Shown piece after piece: positions 9,955 to 24,800 of a stretch of 64,000 bases of DNA. The notes beneath the pieces were generated by a model that worked only from the letters and a program-made list of their open reading frames with translations, made no database searches and had not been told where the DNA came from. Origin of the DNA: Haematobia irritans (taxonomy: Eukaryota; Arthropoda; Insecta; Diptera; Muscidae). Where the stretch lies: positions 65,738,126-65,802,125 of the forward strand of contig NC_134400.1 of the NCBI RefSeq assembly GCF_050003625.1, read 5' to 3'. Every line of letters starts with the position of its first letter. Position 1 is the first letter of the stretch. The position numbers and the translations under genes are program-made.

Positions 9955-12769
9955 TTTGGCTGATAGTAGTAGTAGTAGTGGTATCTTTATTTCAATTATA
10001 AATGTTTACAAGTTATTCGCAAAAATTTGTTAGCAAATTGATATAAAGATATACGGCTATGACAATATGTCGTCAGCCGGTTTATACATATATATACATA
10101 TTTATTGATTTTAAGGGATTTATGCATATTATTTTAAATTAATTTTTAAACATATTCAGTAATTATTAACTTGCGGTATTGAAATGGACTTGCTATATAT
10201 TTTATAAGTTTGGGCCAATCATCTATCTCTCTTCCATCCAAAATGTCGGCAACTTCAGTCTCAGTCAATGCCAGTTTGTTAAAAACCTGTAATCGATGGC
10301 TTCCTAGTATGGGACTTATTCCTAGGAAGTGGTATATCGTCTCCTTCTCACCTAAGTTACATAAAGTACATCGGTCTGTGTCACTCAGATTTAGAATTTT
10401 CAGGTTGGTATTTAGGTAAATTAGATCTACACGTGCTTTAAATATCCACCTAATCTGGTTCACATTAAAGTTTGAGTTAAAATATAAAGTTCCCCTTGAT
10501 AAATCAAGATTTTTGTAGTATCGGGACTGACTCTGCAGTGCTTTTTGTTTTGATTGTTCCTTGTTAGCCCGGGATATTTTATCCACCAATATGTTGACCA
10601 TACCAGACCATTCTCCTTGCGTCATATCCTCCTCCAATGGCTGCACACCCAGCTCGTTTATTTTTTCCATTAAATATTTAACCCAGAAAATTTTTCTTCT
10701 AATTGTTATTAAAATTAGTTGGTGTGGTAATCTATCCCTCGAGTACATGAAAAGTGTTTTGAGTACGTAGCTCATATGAAGTTGAAATGTGCATAAATGG
10801 CTTTGTTCTAGACCAGTTTCTATGTAAAGTGCATAGTTTGGTGTGGATTCGGGCAAATTTAGTACTAGTTTTAAAAAGAAGCGTTGTAGTTCATCAACTG
10901 CTTCGAAATGTCCATATCCCCAAATTTGGCCAGCATACGTTTGAACAGATCTGCTCACTGACATATATAAGCTATATTTTTGTTTAAGTGTTATATCGTT
11001 TCTTTTCAAGAAATTGTTCCACGTGGCATTAATAGCACTTTTGGCAAGCGCATTGCGTGTTTGTGTTTCGTGAACGTCATCCTTGGAGTTAGTACCACCC
11101 CAAGATATTTATATTCAGAAACCACTTCCTGCTCTTCTTCATTATAATACCATTTATCACTCTGCGACAGCCTTCCACCATTTCTAAATACCATTATTTT
11201 CGACTCGCTTGTATTGACTAATAAGCTCCATTTACATTTACTATGCCTCTAGATGGTGTACCATCTCCTGCAGAGTTACTCTGTCCTCTGATAGTAGCAC
11301 TATATCATCTGCATATAACAAGACTTTTATGTTAATTCCTTCTATATACAAACCTCCACACATTGTGTCATTCAAGTCATTGATGTAGAATGAGAATAGT
11401 AGTGGAGATAGAAGACACCCCTGTTTTACGCCTGCTTCAGTGTCAAAATATTCTGACAACTCCTTCTTGATTATTTATTGCTCTCACTAAGCTCCACCAT
11501 TCTTTGGCGTCAGATGTGCTGTTGATCCGTTCTGTAATACGGTCGTAGTACAACTTCTTACTAATGTTACAAATTTCGCTATATTTTCTCTTAGCAGTTA
11601 GGTATCTCTGTCGGTCTGAATCCAAACAAGATTTCTTAAATTTGCACAAAAGATGGTGCAACTTCTTTCTTGCCCAATGACACCTATAATTGAACCATTT
11701 CTGGTGCGGCTCGTAGGATCGTTTTGCCTTTTGCATATGGTTTGCAGATGCAATAATTATATCGGTCATATTTTTAAGGCACATGTTTTCGCTTCTCTCG
11801 AGAGTTGAATTTAGATGATCCGCTAACTTGGATTGATATAAATCTTTACCCGAATCATTCCACTGTAATTTTGGTAATAGTTTCATTTTCCTTCTTGTTT
11901 CCGATATTGGTATATTGAGACAAAGGGTTATTGGTAAATGATCTGACCAAATTTGTTCATCTATACTGAAATTTTGCACGTACTGAAGCATGCTAGTAGA
12001 TACTGAACATATATCGTTGACAGATGTTCCTATATTGCTCACATACGTAAAGTTGCCCCATTCATCGCCCACGGTTTGACCATTCAGAATTATGAGATTT
12101 TGTTCATTACAAAAGTCTATGTACTTTCGGCCATTCGCATTCAATTATTTGTCCTTTGATTTTCTTACTCCAGTATATGCTGGGAAATATTCTCGGTATA
12201 GATCTACAATATCTTGTTGTGATTCGCCTATTCTAACATTTACGTCACCTAATAGGACAATATTCTCGCATTTATTCTCAGACATGAACAATTTTGCAAG
12301 CGTAAATTCCCTAGACCAGTTGGCACCTCTAATGTAGAGTGGCAGTAGAAGCATTTTGATGTTTTCAAATTTAAGATATGCTCCACAAAAATGTTCATTA
12401 TAAAGAAATTCGTGTTTTACGCCAGAGATTAGCACCGATTTTTTCAGACCCAAAAATACTCCACCACTAGCTCGTCCAAATCGACTGACCTTTTTTGCAT
12501 TAACCCATTGTACTTCATACTCCGGGAAATAGTTCACAATTCTTTTCTGGTTTCGGTCTGTAACATGTGTCTCTAATAAAATAATAGCATCGAAATTTTT
12601 GAGGTATGTGAAAAAATTAGGGTATAAACATTTATTTAAAATTCCATTGATATTATATGATATTATCTTAAGCTCTATGTGATCAGATTTTGGATGATTT
12701 GGGGTTTCTCTTAGTTTTTTGTCTCAATTTTTTCGAAGATATTGTTAAACGAAGTTGTTTTGGCTGATA
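9955..12769 (-). mobile_element. LINE X copy 1 with 11-bp target duplications
   Basis: The element is 9966-12758, 5' end on the right. TTTGGCTGATA at 9955-9965 and 12759-12769 is a perfect 11-bp duplication inside a DINE-like repeat. The 3' tail is (ACT)n rather than poly(A). It is 5' truncated: the frame upstream of the endonuclease has no ATG within the element. Compared with copy 2 (35044-45537) about 0.7 kb of RT is missing at 11460. Confidence 0.85.
10146..12680 (-). pseudogene. LINE X endonuclease-reverse transcriptase, internally deleted
   Basis: Reading right to left, the apurinic-type endonuclease begins near IISYNING (about 12670) and shows ETHVTDRNQKR, GDVNVRIG and SDHLPITLCL. RT motifs resume at GVKQGCLLSPLLFSFYINDL and YADDIVLLSED (11459-11241), followed by the thumb and C-terminal region (11194-10146) with a late cysteine/histidine patch CTLCNLGEKETIYHFL. 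RT motifs before GVKQGC are deleted; the joint is at aatcaagaa/ggagttgtc. The clade is uncertain (an I/ingi/Outcast-like group is possible). Nonfunctional. Confidence 0.85.
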
Positions 12770-13521
<752 letters not shown>

Positions 13522-13887
13522 TTGATGATATAAAGATTTGCCGGAACTCGTCTAATTTATTTTGTAGACTTTGTGCATTGATATGGACTATAGTTAATCC
13601 TGGTTTCTGCTTTGTTAACACACGTACCATATTGAAAAGACCGTCTTTGGAACTGTAGCAATTATTAAATGTCAGTGATGTATTTAGAGAAGCAACGCAT
13701 TTTTGGTTGTATTAGAGATGTTATTATATTATTATTTTTTGTTGAATATTTTATTCTGGTTATTTGATTCGGTTGTAATAAATAGAATAATCGCAATTTA
13801 TAAAGAAGAATTATGGCAAAACATATAATTATTTTTGTAATTACTATTACATTAAAATTTGGTTTTGATAAATTCAAATCGTAGATT

Positions 13888-14697
13888 TTAACGAAAAAAC
13901 TGTTCAAGCTGTTCCTGGGAATCAATACGTACACCTCTGTCGTTGTCTGAAAGTTTCACATATACGAGCCCGCGTACTGTGAATGCAGCTGTCAATTTTT
14001 TAAGTTTTTTGTATTTAAGTGCGGATTGAAATATTTTATAATTTTCTTTACTTAAATCTTCATTGACGAAAAAATGTCTATCGCTGTCAAAACCGCACAT
14101 TAACGAAAGTTGGATTTTTTTAACGCGTTTGAATTGAGCTATAGTTTTCATAATAAAGTTTTTATGCATTGGTGAACATAGTTTAATTAATATTGTTCCA
14201 TCATTAGTTTTAGAACGGGTGTTAATGCGATGGATACTATTTATATTTGGTGTCACAATCTCAAGCGATTCACACATAGTTTTGAAAATTTCGTAAAGAT
14301 TTTCATTCTCATATGATGGAATGCCGTTTAATCTCAGATTACATGCTACATTTAGATTATCTTGTCGATGTAATTTAAATTTGAGTTCATGAATTTCATT
14401 TTTTAGTACACTAATTGATTCATGTTGGTTTTCAATTTCAATAATCCTCTTCTTGAGATCATTTATATCTTTTGTCATTTCAATAATTTTTGTTTCCATA
14501 GCACTCATGGCTTTTGATACTGCCTGATCTATTTTTGCCGTCAAAATTTCGGTTTGACGAGCAAATTTTTGATCAATTAATTGAATCAATTTAGGTGAAT
14601 TGTATTTTGATGATGTTGGAGTATTATCAAGATCCGGTTTATCTTTAATTGGTGTTGAAAGAACGGTTTTTCGAAGGTTTATGCTTCTGTTGTTCAT
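13888..14697 (-). CDS. LINE Y ORF1 protein (coiled-coil RNA-binding type), intact
   Basis: The 269-aa frame starts MNNRSINLRK. Residues about 45-115 are heptad-like with charged residues (IIEMTKDINDLKKRIIEIEN, FKLHRQDNLNVACNLRLNG), predicting a trimeric coiled coil. The part after NLRLNGIPSYENENLYEIF resembles an RRM-like ORF1 core (INSIHRINTRSKTNDGTILI). Such proteins coat LINE RNA. The right copy (31006-31816) has a 1-nt frameshift; this one is open to its stop. Expression is unlikely because the element is truncated. Confidence 0.75.
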   Translation of the reverse strand: MNNRSINLRKTVLSTPIKDKPDLDNTPTSSKYNSPKLIQLIDQKFARQTEILTAKIDQAVSKAMSAMETKIIEMTKDINDLKKRIIEIENQHESISVLKNEIHELKFKLHRQDNLNVACNLRLNGIPSYENENLYEIFKTMCESLEIVTPNINSIHRINTRSKTNDGTILIKLCSPMHKNFIMKTIAQFKRVKKIQLSLMCGFDSDRHFFVNEDLSKENYKIFQSALKYKKLKKLTAAFTVRGLVYVKLSDNDRGVRIDSQEQLEQFFR

Positions 14698-14789
14698 ATT
14701 GACGATTTATATTAATGTCTTTAACACAATAGGGGGTGGTAACACTATAAAGTTACGTTTTAATAGCAGTTGTGTTACCCTGTTATTGC

Positions 14790-15032
14790 ACGCTCACAAA
14801 AAATCGCTTCTGAAACATATACTCCCAAACATATTTTGCTTCAAGCATATACATTTTTGGGTATTGCCCAAACATTTATATGTTTGATCTCTTCCAATAT
14901 ATAATATGTTTGAGAGCATATTTGTCTAAACAATATATGTTTGGGTAGTCTAAGTTCCAAACATTTTGTATTTTTGCATCCAAATTCAATAATGTTGTCT
15001 TCCAAAAAACAATATGTTATTATGTGAACATA
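14790..15032. repeat. CATATGTTTGG-rich repeat block
   Basis: Dense in variants of aacatatatgtttggg on both strands. The same block lies at 30640-30895, and related blocks at 16000-16215, 18705-18930 and (diverged) 54428-54680. In both LINE Y copies it lies at the same distance upstream of ORF1, so it is part of the duplicated block. Origin unknown; MITE-like. Confidence 0.6.
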
Positions 15033-15567
15033 CACAGAAAAAAATATCACCAAAATATTTCCAATTAAAAAGTTAATTGAAGTTGAAAATTTTTTCAATT
15101 AATAAATTAATTGATACAATTAACTTTTTAATCATGATAGAAACATTAAGTTAATTAAGTCAATGATTGAAAATTTTAAAATTTGTAATAAAAAAATTAA
15201 TTGATACAATTAACTTTTTAATCTAATTCGGAAGACTAATTAAAATTGTATTTCAAACAATCATTTGTTAATCCAAATAAAAACTCTAAGCCAATTCAGA
15301 AAGTAATTAAAAATAGTTACCCTTTTTAATTAATAAATTAATTGACTTTTGCAATCAACATCAATTAAATTTTTAATTGAATCAATTAAAAAATTAATTG
15401 AAATTTGCTAAAAAAAATCAATTAATTTTTTAATCAAGAATTTTTTCTATGCCCAATTAAAACTGTGATTGATACTATCATTTTCGTGATTGAAGACATT
15501 TCAATTAAAAAATTAATTGGATCAATTAATTTGGTGATTGAATCAGAAAAATTTTTTTTTGTGTGTA
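15031..15567. mobile_element. TA-flanked MITE rich in AATTAATT
   Basis: The element is 15033-15565 (533 bp), starting CACAGAAAAAAAT and ending ATTTTTTTTTGTGTG, with TA on both sides. The sister sequence at 30660-30690 lacks it and reads gtgaacatataatatg straight through, so the empty site proves a TA-duplicating insertion. The interior repeats ttttaattgaatcaattaa words. Tc1/mariner-type by its TA target; no ORF. Confidence 0.85.
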
Positions 15568-16584
15568 TAATATGTTTGGAAGCATTTTGCACCCAAAAAT
15601 ATAAATATTATCATAATGAATTATGAAATTAAACAGGTAATATAGGTGCTAACAACATAGGTTTTCGACCTGAATGCTCAAAATTTTGTTTCTGCCTAAT
15701 TGTATATTCCCCCACATCTTTCTCACTTCCACGAGATTTTTTAGTTCTTAGCACCTTTTTCTGTAATACAAACATTGTAGAAGAAATTATTCAATTTTAT
15801 GATTTTTTTATTTTAAATTTACCTTTTGCCGGACGGGGATTCGAACAGCGGACCACACAGTTTGTAAGGATCAAAAAGTAGCTGATCAATTGCCCAAGGA
15901 AATATAAAATGTTAATTTTGTAATAACAAGCAACAACCACCAACTTAGTTCAATATCGCTCCCTGTTAAATAGCGCTCCAAGCTACTAAAAACACATATA
16001 TGTTTATAGGCTATTTCTAAATTAATATATGTTTGCATCCAAGCATATTATATTTACAAACATTTTATGTCCCAAACATAATATGTTCTAACATATTAAC
16101 ATATATGTCCCAAACATGTTATGCTAGTTTATGAACATTATATGCTTGCACTCAAAAATATTGTGTTTAAAAATTTGTGTTCCAAACATATAATGTTTAT
16201 AGCCAAACATATGAAAAACAGTCTTTTTCATCCGTGTGCTTTCGATGAGAGAGTAGTTCTTGCAGTTTCTGTTATCGTTATCGATCAAAGTATCTTCACT
16301 ATGTTTGAAGGAAAGAGTAAGCAGTTTTGTTTTGATATTTTGTGTTGTGGTAGTGTCAGTGATTAAACTTTCCAATATTAAATTCGCGTAGTCATTTAAC
16401 ACGATAAAAATAAAATGGTTGGTAGATCCCCACAAGCGGACTCCAGCACACAGTGTCACAAAGTTTACAAACAACAGCTTCACTCATCAAAATCCTTTGT
16501 AAGGTGCGTATATTGTCTTTTTGCAAACAAAAACTCGGAGCAAAACACAAACACGACCAATCGTGAGAACAGTGATTGAAGCTT

Positions 16585-16677
16585 TCTTAAGCTCTATGTG
16601 ATCAGATTTTGGATGATTTGGGGTTTCTCTTAGTTTTTTGTCTCAATTTTTTCGAAGATATTGTTAAACGAAGTTGT
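16585..16677 (-). repeat. LINE X 5' fragment (left palindrome arm)
   Basis: The first 93 bp of LINE X, joined to DINE sequence at exactly the same junction as 12758/12759. It is interrupted by the LINE Y left copy at 16584. Confidence 0.8.
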
Positions 16678-18232
<1,555 letters not shown>

Positions 18233-18325
18233 ACAACTTCGTTTAACAATATCTTCGAAAAAATTGAGACAAAAAACTAAGAGAAACCCCAAATCATCCA
18301 AAATCTGATCACATAGAGCTTAAGA
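18233..18325 (+). repeat. LINE X 5' fragment (right palindrome arm)
   Basis: Same first 93 bp of LINE X after TATCAGCCAAA. LINE Y begins at 18326 and LINE X resumes at 35044 with taatatcatataatatcaat, so LINE Y appears to have landed in LINE X here. Confidence 0.75.
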
Positions 18326-19307
18326 AAGCTTCAATCACTGTTCTCACGATTGGTCGTGTTTGTGTTTTGCTCCGAGTTTTTGTTTGCAAAAAGACAATAT
18401 ACGCACCTTACAAAGGATTTTGATGAGTGAAGCTGTTGTTTGTAAACTTTGTGACACTGTGTGCTGGAGTCCGCTTGTGGGGATCTACCAACCATTTTAT
18501 TTTTAATGAAATAAAATATCGTGTTAAATGACTACGCGAATTTAATATTGGAAAGTTTAATCACTGACACTACCACAATACAAAATATCAAACAAAACTG
18601 CTTACTCTTTCCTTCAAACATAGTGAAGATACTTTGATCGATAACGATAACAGAAACTGCAAGAACTACTCTCTCATCGAAAGCACACGGATGAAAAAGA
18701 CTGTTTTTCATATGTTTGGCTATAAACATTATATGTTTGGAACGCAAATTTTTAAACACAATATTTTTGAGTGCAAGCATATAATGTTCATAAACTAGCA
18801 TAACATGTTTGGGACATATATGTTAATATGTTAGAACATATTATGTTTGGGACATAAAATGTTTGTAAATATAATATGCTTGGATGCAAACATATATTAA
18901 TTTAGAAATAGACTATAAACATATATGTGTTTAGTAGCTTGGAGCGCTATTTAACAGGGAGCGATATTGAACTAAGTTGGTGGTTGTTGCTTGTTATTAC
19001 AATTAACATTTTATTTTTCCTTGGGCAATTGATCAGCTACTTTTTGATCCTTACAAACTGTGTGGTCCGCTGTTCGAATCCCCGTCCGGCAAAAGGTAAA
19101 TTTAAAATAAAAAAATCATAAAATTGAATAATTTCTTCTACAATGTTTGTATTACAGAAAAAGGTGCTAAGAACTAAAAAATCTCGTGGAAGTGAGAAAG
19201 ATGTGGGGGAATATACAATTAGGCAGAAACAAAATTTTGAGCATTCAGGTCGAAAACCTATGTTGTTAGCACCTATATTACCTGTTTATTTTCATAATTC
19301 ATTATGA

Positions 19308-19910
19308 TTGTAAATATATAAATAAATAAATACAATTTCCCTGCCAACATTTTTTGAATTTGGGGACTCTTTTGAGAATCCCCACTACGTCGAAAACAAT
19401 CATATACGACATCAAAAACTCGTCGGAAAAGCGCCGTCACTATTGAGAAGTTGTACCACGCCAAGTTACTACAAAAATGTTTCGCATGAGTGCAATTATT
19501 AGGTGCCTTTATAGATCAATTTAGAACGACGCCAATAAGGGACCCTCCAAACAATCAGAAAAAGTGCCTTTTAAGATAGTTGTAAAAGAATCATTGTGGT
19601 CGAGTAAAACACGTTTGTTTAGATATTTATTAATTTGATTAAACATTTACAAATTCTTAAAAATATAACATTTATACCACTATCACATTACATTTAACAT
19701 AATTTTTGGCATTAATGATGATGTTGAGTTACAAGTAGCGAGTTACATGTTGTTGCGTCTATCAACCAGTGTTTTTATTCCATGGAGGCAGCGTGTCTGT
19801 AAAATATCTGAAAAACAATCACTTTATTCCATTTGGAAAATCACCAAATTGTTCACCAATATACCTTTCACAATTTTAAGCGTATAATCTATGTTTTCAG
19901 AACTTTATTT
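19308..19910. other. Unassigned stretch left of the gypsy element
   Basis: There is no credible ORF and no match elsewhere in the window; with 30402-30615 it was contiguous before gypsy inserted. The left LINE Y copy lacks this material. It ends with the target duplication attt (19907-19910). Confidence 0.5.
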
Positions 19911-21631
19911 TGTTACGAGCGAGTCTGATTTCGAAAATCCTTTTTTGTTTTGTGATCAAATTTAAAATAAAACAAGTCATTGGCATAAAAGTTGACGGCT
20001 AGTTCTCAAGTGGCGTGATTCTTTGACCCATTAAATTTTCGACTCGAACATAGTTTAGAAAAAATATGCCATACAATGCCACATAAAATTTAAATGTCAT
20101 ACATATACAGAAAATGAAAAGGCTTTCATTTCACTATTCTGATTTATCGAGTAACGCGATGTTATTGTTACAGGGAGTACATTTTCCCCCGCCCATGACC
20201 CCGTTGTGGGTACGCCTATGGTAATGTCAGTACTCGTAGTTATACATTACCCCTTCGATGGCACCTCGGTTGTCACTACATCTCCCTACCAACTGTCCTC
20301 TCTCCAATTAAAAGAGTTTAGGGTTTCATATTCAATCTCTTATTATTAAAACAATTTCATTTATATAATTACAATAGGGGAGAATCTTAAAACTATGTTG
20401 TAATTGTACTTACAAATACTCTTAAGATAAATTAAGCTAATAATGCTTTACAAAATTGATCAGAGTTTGGTAATAGAAGAAACAGCTGGCTTGTATGTTG
20501 ATTGAAGAAGAACAGCATAAATGGTTATAATTGTTGATCTCGGGGATAATCTTGAACCATACATTTCAAGGTTGTAGGGCGCGTGTTTAGCGATATAGTT
20601 CATACATATAATTTTCTTTATATTGCGGGAAAATTGTATTTACTTATTCTCTTCCATCGCGCAGATACATGGTATTGTTGATTTTTTTGACATTACTTCT
20701 TTTAATTTTGTTGCTCACTAGTTAGCAATATTGTAGTATGTATCAATTATAGTTATTTAACTTATATTTATTAATTTTGTTTTTTTTTTCTTTTGTCCAG
20801 ATTTGGTATGAACAAATAATATTTACATTTTTGTTCTTTTACTGTCCACGACGACACAAATGGTTCTATTGTCACCTCAATTTGTTTTATGGAAGTTATA
20901 CCGTTCTTGAGGGTTTTTGAGAAACTGGATGAAAACAAAGTGGTATCCACTGATTACATATCATTTTCATTTCGTTCTTGTAAATATATATTTTTTTATA
21001 AATTCTGCAAGCGAAAAATCAAATATATTTTTTCATCTATCCAAAAGTCACTTTATGTGATTATTTAATTTAGTTCAACTAAGATCTTCTGATCACACCA
21101 CATTGTAAAAATAATATTATTTTTGGATCGCGAAGATTTTCTTTATGTTGGTAAAGTAATACGGAAATCGCGACCGTTTTCTTTAAATTTATTTTTAGAT
21201 TTCATCACGTTGACTGAAATAAATTGAAACGATTCCACAACGTGGTTATAATTGCATAACCTTTTTTATCGATCTTGTTTTATATTTCACGCGACTCCGC
21301 TTTGCTTCACGACCTTTTGTTTCCAACTTTGCCTACGTGACTGACTCGCGCATATCTCGACGATCAAACCTTAATATACAAAACTATTTCTAACGGTACT
21401 TTTCCAATTCATCAAAAGGGAAAAGAAATAATGATTAGAATGTATATGTACGAATAAGTGCGAATACAGAAGTATGCGTACGAAGAAACCGAATAAGAAA
21501 ACGTTGGGAACAGTTAAGGGATACCATCCCTCATAACCCAAATGTTTGCTAGAATTAATTTACTGTGGGATTTTTAAAATCTCCTATGCCAAGTATAATT
21601 CAGAAGTAATGTTTGCAGAAAATCCCCAACA
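19911..21631 (-). repeat. gypsy 3' LTR (1721 bp)
   Basis: Near-identical to 28604-30397 apart from a segment of about 72 bp that is absent here at about 20808 (between ccagattt and ggtatgaac) and scattered single-base changes. Ends TG..CA. Confidence 0.92.
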
Positions 21632-21800
21632 AAACTGCTTCGTTAAGAGAATGTAAATTGATTAACGAACAGGAAAAGGATTTTCACTTACTTGTTATTG
21701 CCAACGTGTGGCACGACCCACGACAAGCCGGGCAAAGAATAGCTTTATTATAATTTCTATTCTGTTTTGGCAAATCAGGAAATAGCATAGGGCATCATTA

Positions 21801-24800
21801 TCATGGTTTCAGATCGGAGGCATGAACCTTACCGACATATTTACCGCGAAGGTCTTCAATTTCATATAAAGATGATCCTACTTTTGAAAGTATACGGCAT
21901 TTAACATACTTTGGGGTAAACTTGGCATTCAATCCCTTCTCAAACTTGCTTAGATTATGGGTCTTTCGGAAAACTTCCTGGCCAATTTTATAATCAACAG
22001 GCTTAACCCTGGTGTTATAGACCCTAGCCGCTTTCTCATGAGCCTTTTCCAAATTTCGTTCTATTTTCTCCCGAATATTAGACAATTTATCTACCCTCGT
22101 AACTACGGTGTCATCTCTTAGTATGTTCAACTTATCCAATAGTGGGTACGTCGAGCCATGCATGCACATGTTTTGCCCAAACATGGCATAGTAGGGCGTA
22201 CATTCGATCGAAGAATGAAAATCACTACGTAACACTGCCAGGATGCGGGGAATGCAAGAATCCCAGTCTAAATGATTGGGTTCATCTTTTAATAAAAACC
22301 GAATTTTGGAAATGATTTCACGGTTTGCACGCTCGGAAGCGTTAGCCTGCGGGGAGTAAAGACCAGTGCGCACATGATTAACACCATAAAGCTTTAAAAA
22401 CTCTTGCATCTCTTTAGAAATGAATTGTTTAGCATTGTCCGAATGCAGAAATTGTGGGACCCCAAAGGTATTAAAAATTTGATTTTTAAGATAGTCAATA
22501 ACGTTGATAGAGGTTGCAGATTTCATAGGCTGAAGGAATAAGAATTTTGTGAAATGGTCTAGAATTATAAACAATTGGGTGTTCCTTGCTCTCGATAACG
22601 GATAAGGGCCGAGAAAATCGCAATAAATTCTTTGCATCGGGCGTACCGTTGGGGAAGCCTCACCCATAGGTGGCCTTAATATACAGTTAGCAGGCTTAAT
22701 TGCCTTGCAATCGTCGCATCCATCTACATATGCCTTAACGTCTCGCGCCATGGAAGGCCAATAATATTTTTGGCGTACACGAGTGAGGGTTTTCATGAAC
22801 CCACCATGGCAGCATGCCTCGTGTCCAAGTATCACGGCTTTCCCGGTTAACGATTGTGGGAGCCATAGTCTCCACAAACTATCTTCTCCTGATTCCACGC
22901 CAAGGCGGAACTTAACCCTCTTAAAAATCTTGTCCTCGGAAATGCGTACATCGGGTAGACGATCGCCATTTTCCATAACAGTCTTTCTCAAAAGATCATA
23001 TTCGGGACATTCAACATCTTTTGAGTTAAATTCAATCTCGGGAAATGAAGAGGCGAGCTCCAACGCGTCTACATCAAAACGGGATAAAGTGTCTGGGACA
23101 ATATTTAGAGATCCCTTCCTATGTTCGATGCGGAAATCGAACCCTTGGAGTTTTAGGCTCCATCGGGCGAGTCTGCCATTCAAGTCTTTTTGGTTCATGA
23201 GCCATTTAAGACTTGAATGGTCCGTGATTATCCGGAATGGCAAACCTTCCACGTAAGGTCTGAATCGTCTAACGCATACTATGGCGGCGAGGCACTCAAG
23301 CTCCGTGACTGTGTAGTTGCGTTGAGCACGATTTAGTTTCTGAGAAACAAAAGCAATTGGTCTTTCCCTGTTATCATCATCCAGTTGGTAGAGTACTCCA
23401 CCAACACCAACACGTGATGCATCACACTGGATGATGAATTCCCGCGAAAAATCGGGCTGTGCTAACACCGGGGCATTGCTGAGAGCGTCTTTCAGCTTCC
23501 TGAAGCTTGCAATTGCCTCTGGTGTGAGCTGGAATTTTACCCTACTTGAACGCAGACAGTCTGTCAACGGTCCCGACATGTCTGCAAAATTGGTGATGAA
23601 ATTGCGGTACCAGTTTGCCATGCCAATAAAGCGACGAATTTGGCGAGGGGTCTTCGGTAGAGGAAAATCCACTGTAGCCGAAACCTTCTCTGGGTCAACT
23701 TTAAGACAGCCACTACCTATGCGATAACCAAGGTACTTAATTTCGGCCTGACAAAACTTGCTCTTAGACACATTGATCGTTAGACCGGCGGTCTTCAAGC
23801 ATTGGGCCACTTCGCGTAGAAGTCTAAGGTGGTCAGAAAACGATGCGCTACATACCAATAAGTCGTCTAGGTAAATAAATACGTTTTCTCTCAGGCGAGA
23901 TGGTATGCATTTATCCATCAGACGGCTCATTGTCTGTGGACCATTACAGAGCCCGAACGGCATAACTCTATATTGGTAGAGCGGCCTACCGGGAACCGCA
24001 AACGCCGTTTTTTCCTTGGAGGAATCCGTGAGCGGTATTTGAAAGAAGGCGTCTTTCAAATCAATACCGCTAATAAATTGGGTATCGCTGAGTCTGGACA
24101 ATAATCCGTTGATGTGAGGAAGTGGGTACGAATCCTTCTTAGTTACCGCATTTAATTTTCGGGAATCCAAACACAGGCGAATCTTACCAGGTTTCCGCAC
24201 ATTTACTATGGGAAAACACCAGGGTGAATTGGATTCCTCGATTATACCCAACTTCAGCAGGCGATCAAGTTCTTCATATACTTCCATTTGCCGCGGAGGA
24301 GATAGCGGATAATGTTTACACTTGATTGGAGCGGAATCCCCGGTATCTATATGATGACTTAAAAGAGTTGTCTTGCCAAGACCAAGTTTTTCAAATGAGG
24401 GGAATTCGGCTGTCACAGAATCGAGTTCCAAAGCCTGTTCGGCAGATAGCTTGTGAAAACAAAATTCCTCTTTACGGTCAGATTCCTCCAGGTCCATGGA
24501 CTCAATAGGGGGAATTATATTTGGGGCTATCGCAAATTTCTGCCAGAAATCTAATCCCAAATATATTTCCTGGCAAAGAGTAGGTACAATGTAAAAATCG
24601 ATATCCTTAGTTACGCCTTTATAAGTTACTGGTAACTTACAATGGCCTAAAACAGGATTTTTCGATCCGTCAGCAGTAGAAATCGAAGATCTAAATGGCC
24701 TCAAAATTACACCGTTGTTCTCTAGAAACTTTATGCCATTCTTCCCGAAGGCTGATACGCTCGCTCCAGAATCGAGTAGTCCTAAAAATTGTTCACCAAA

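Noticed and set aside
15840..15862. tRNA gene from the gttcgaatccccgtcc B-box (also 19069-19088)
   Set aside because: No acceptor stem, D-arm or matching A-box could be folded; at most a tRNA-like remnant.
21632..21800. env gene of the gypsy element
   Set aside because: Only 170 bp separate pol and LTR, with no ORF.
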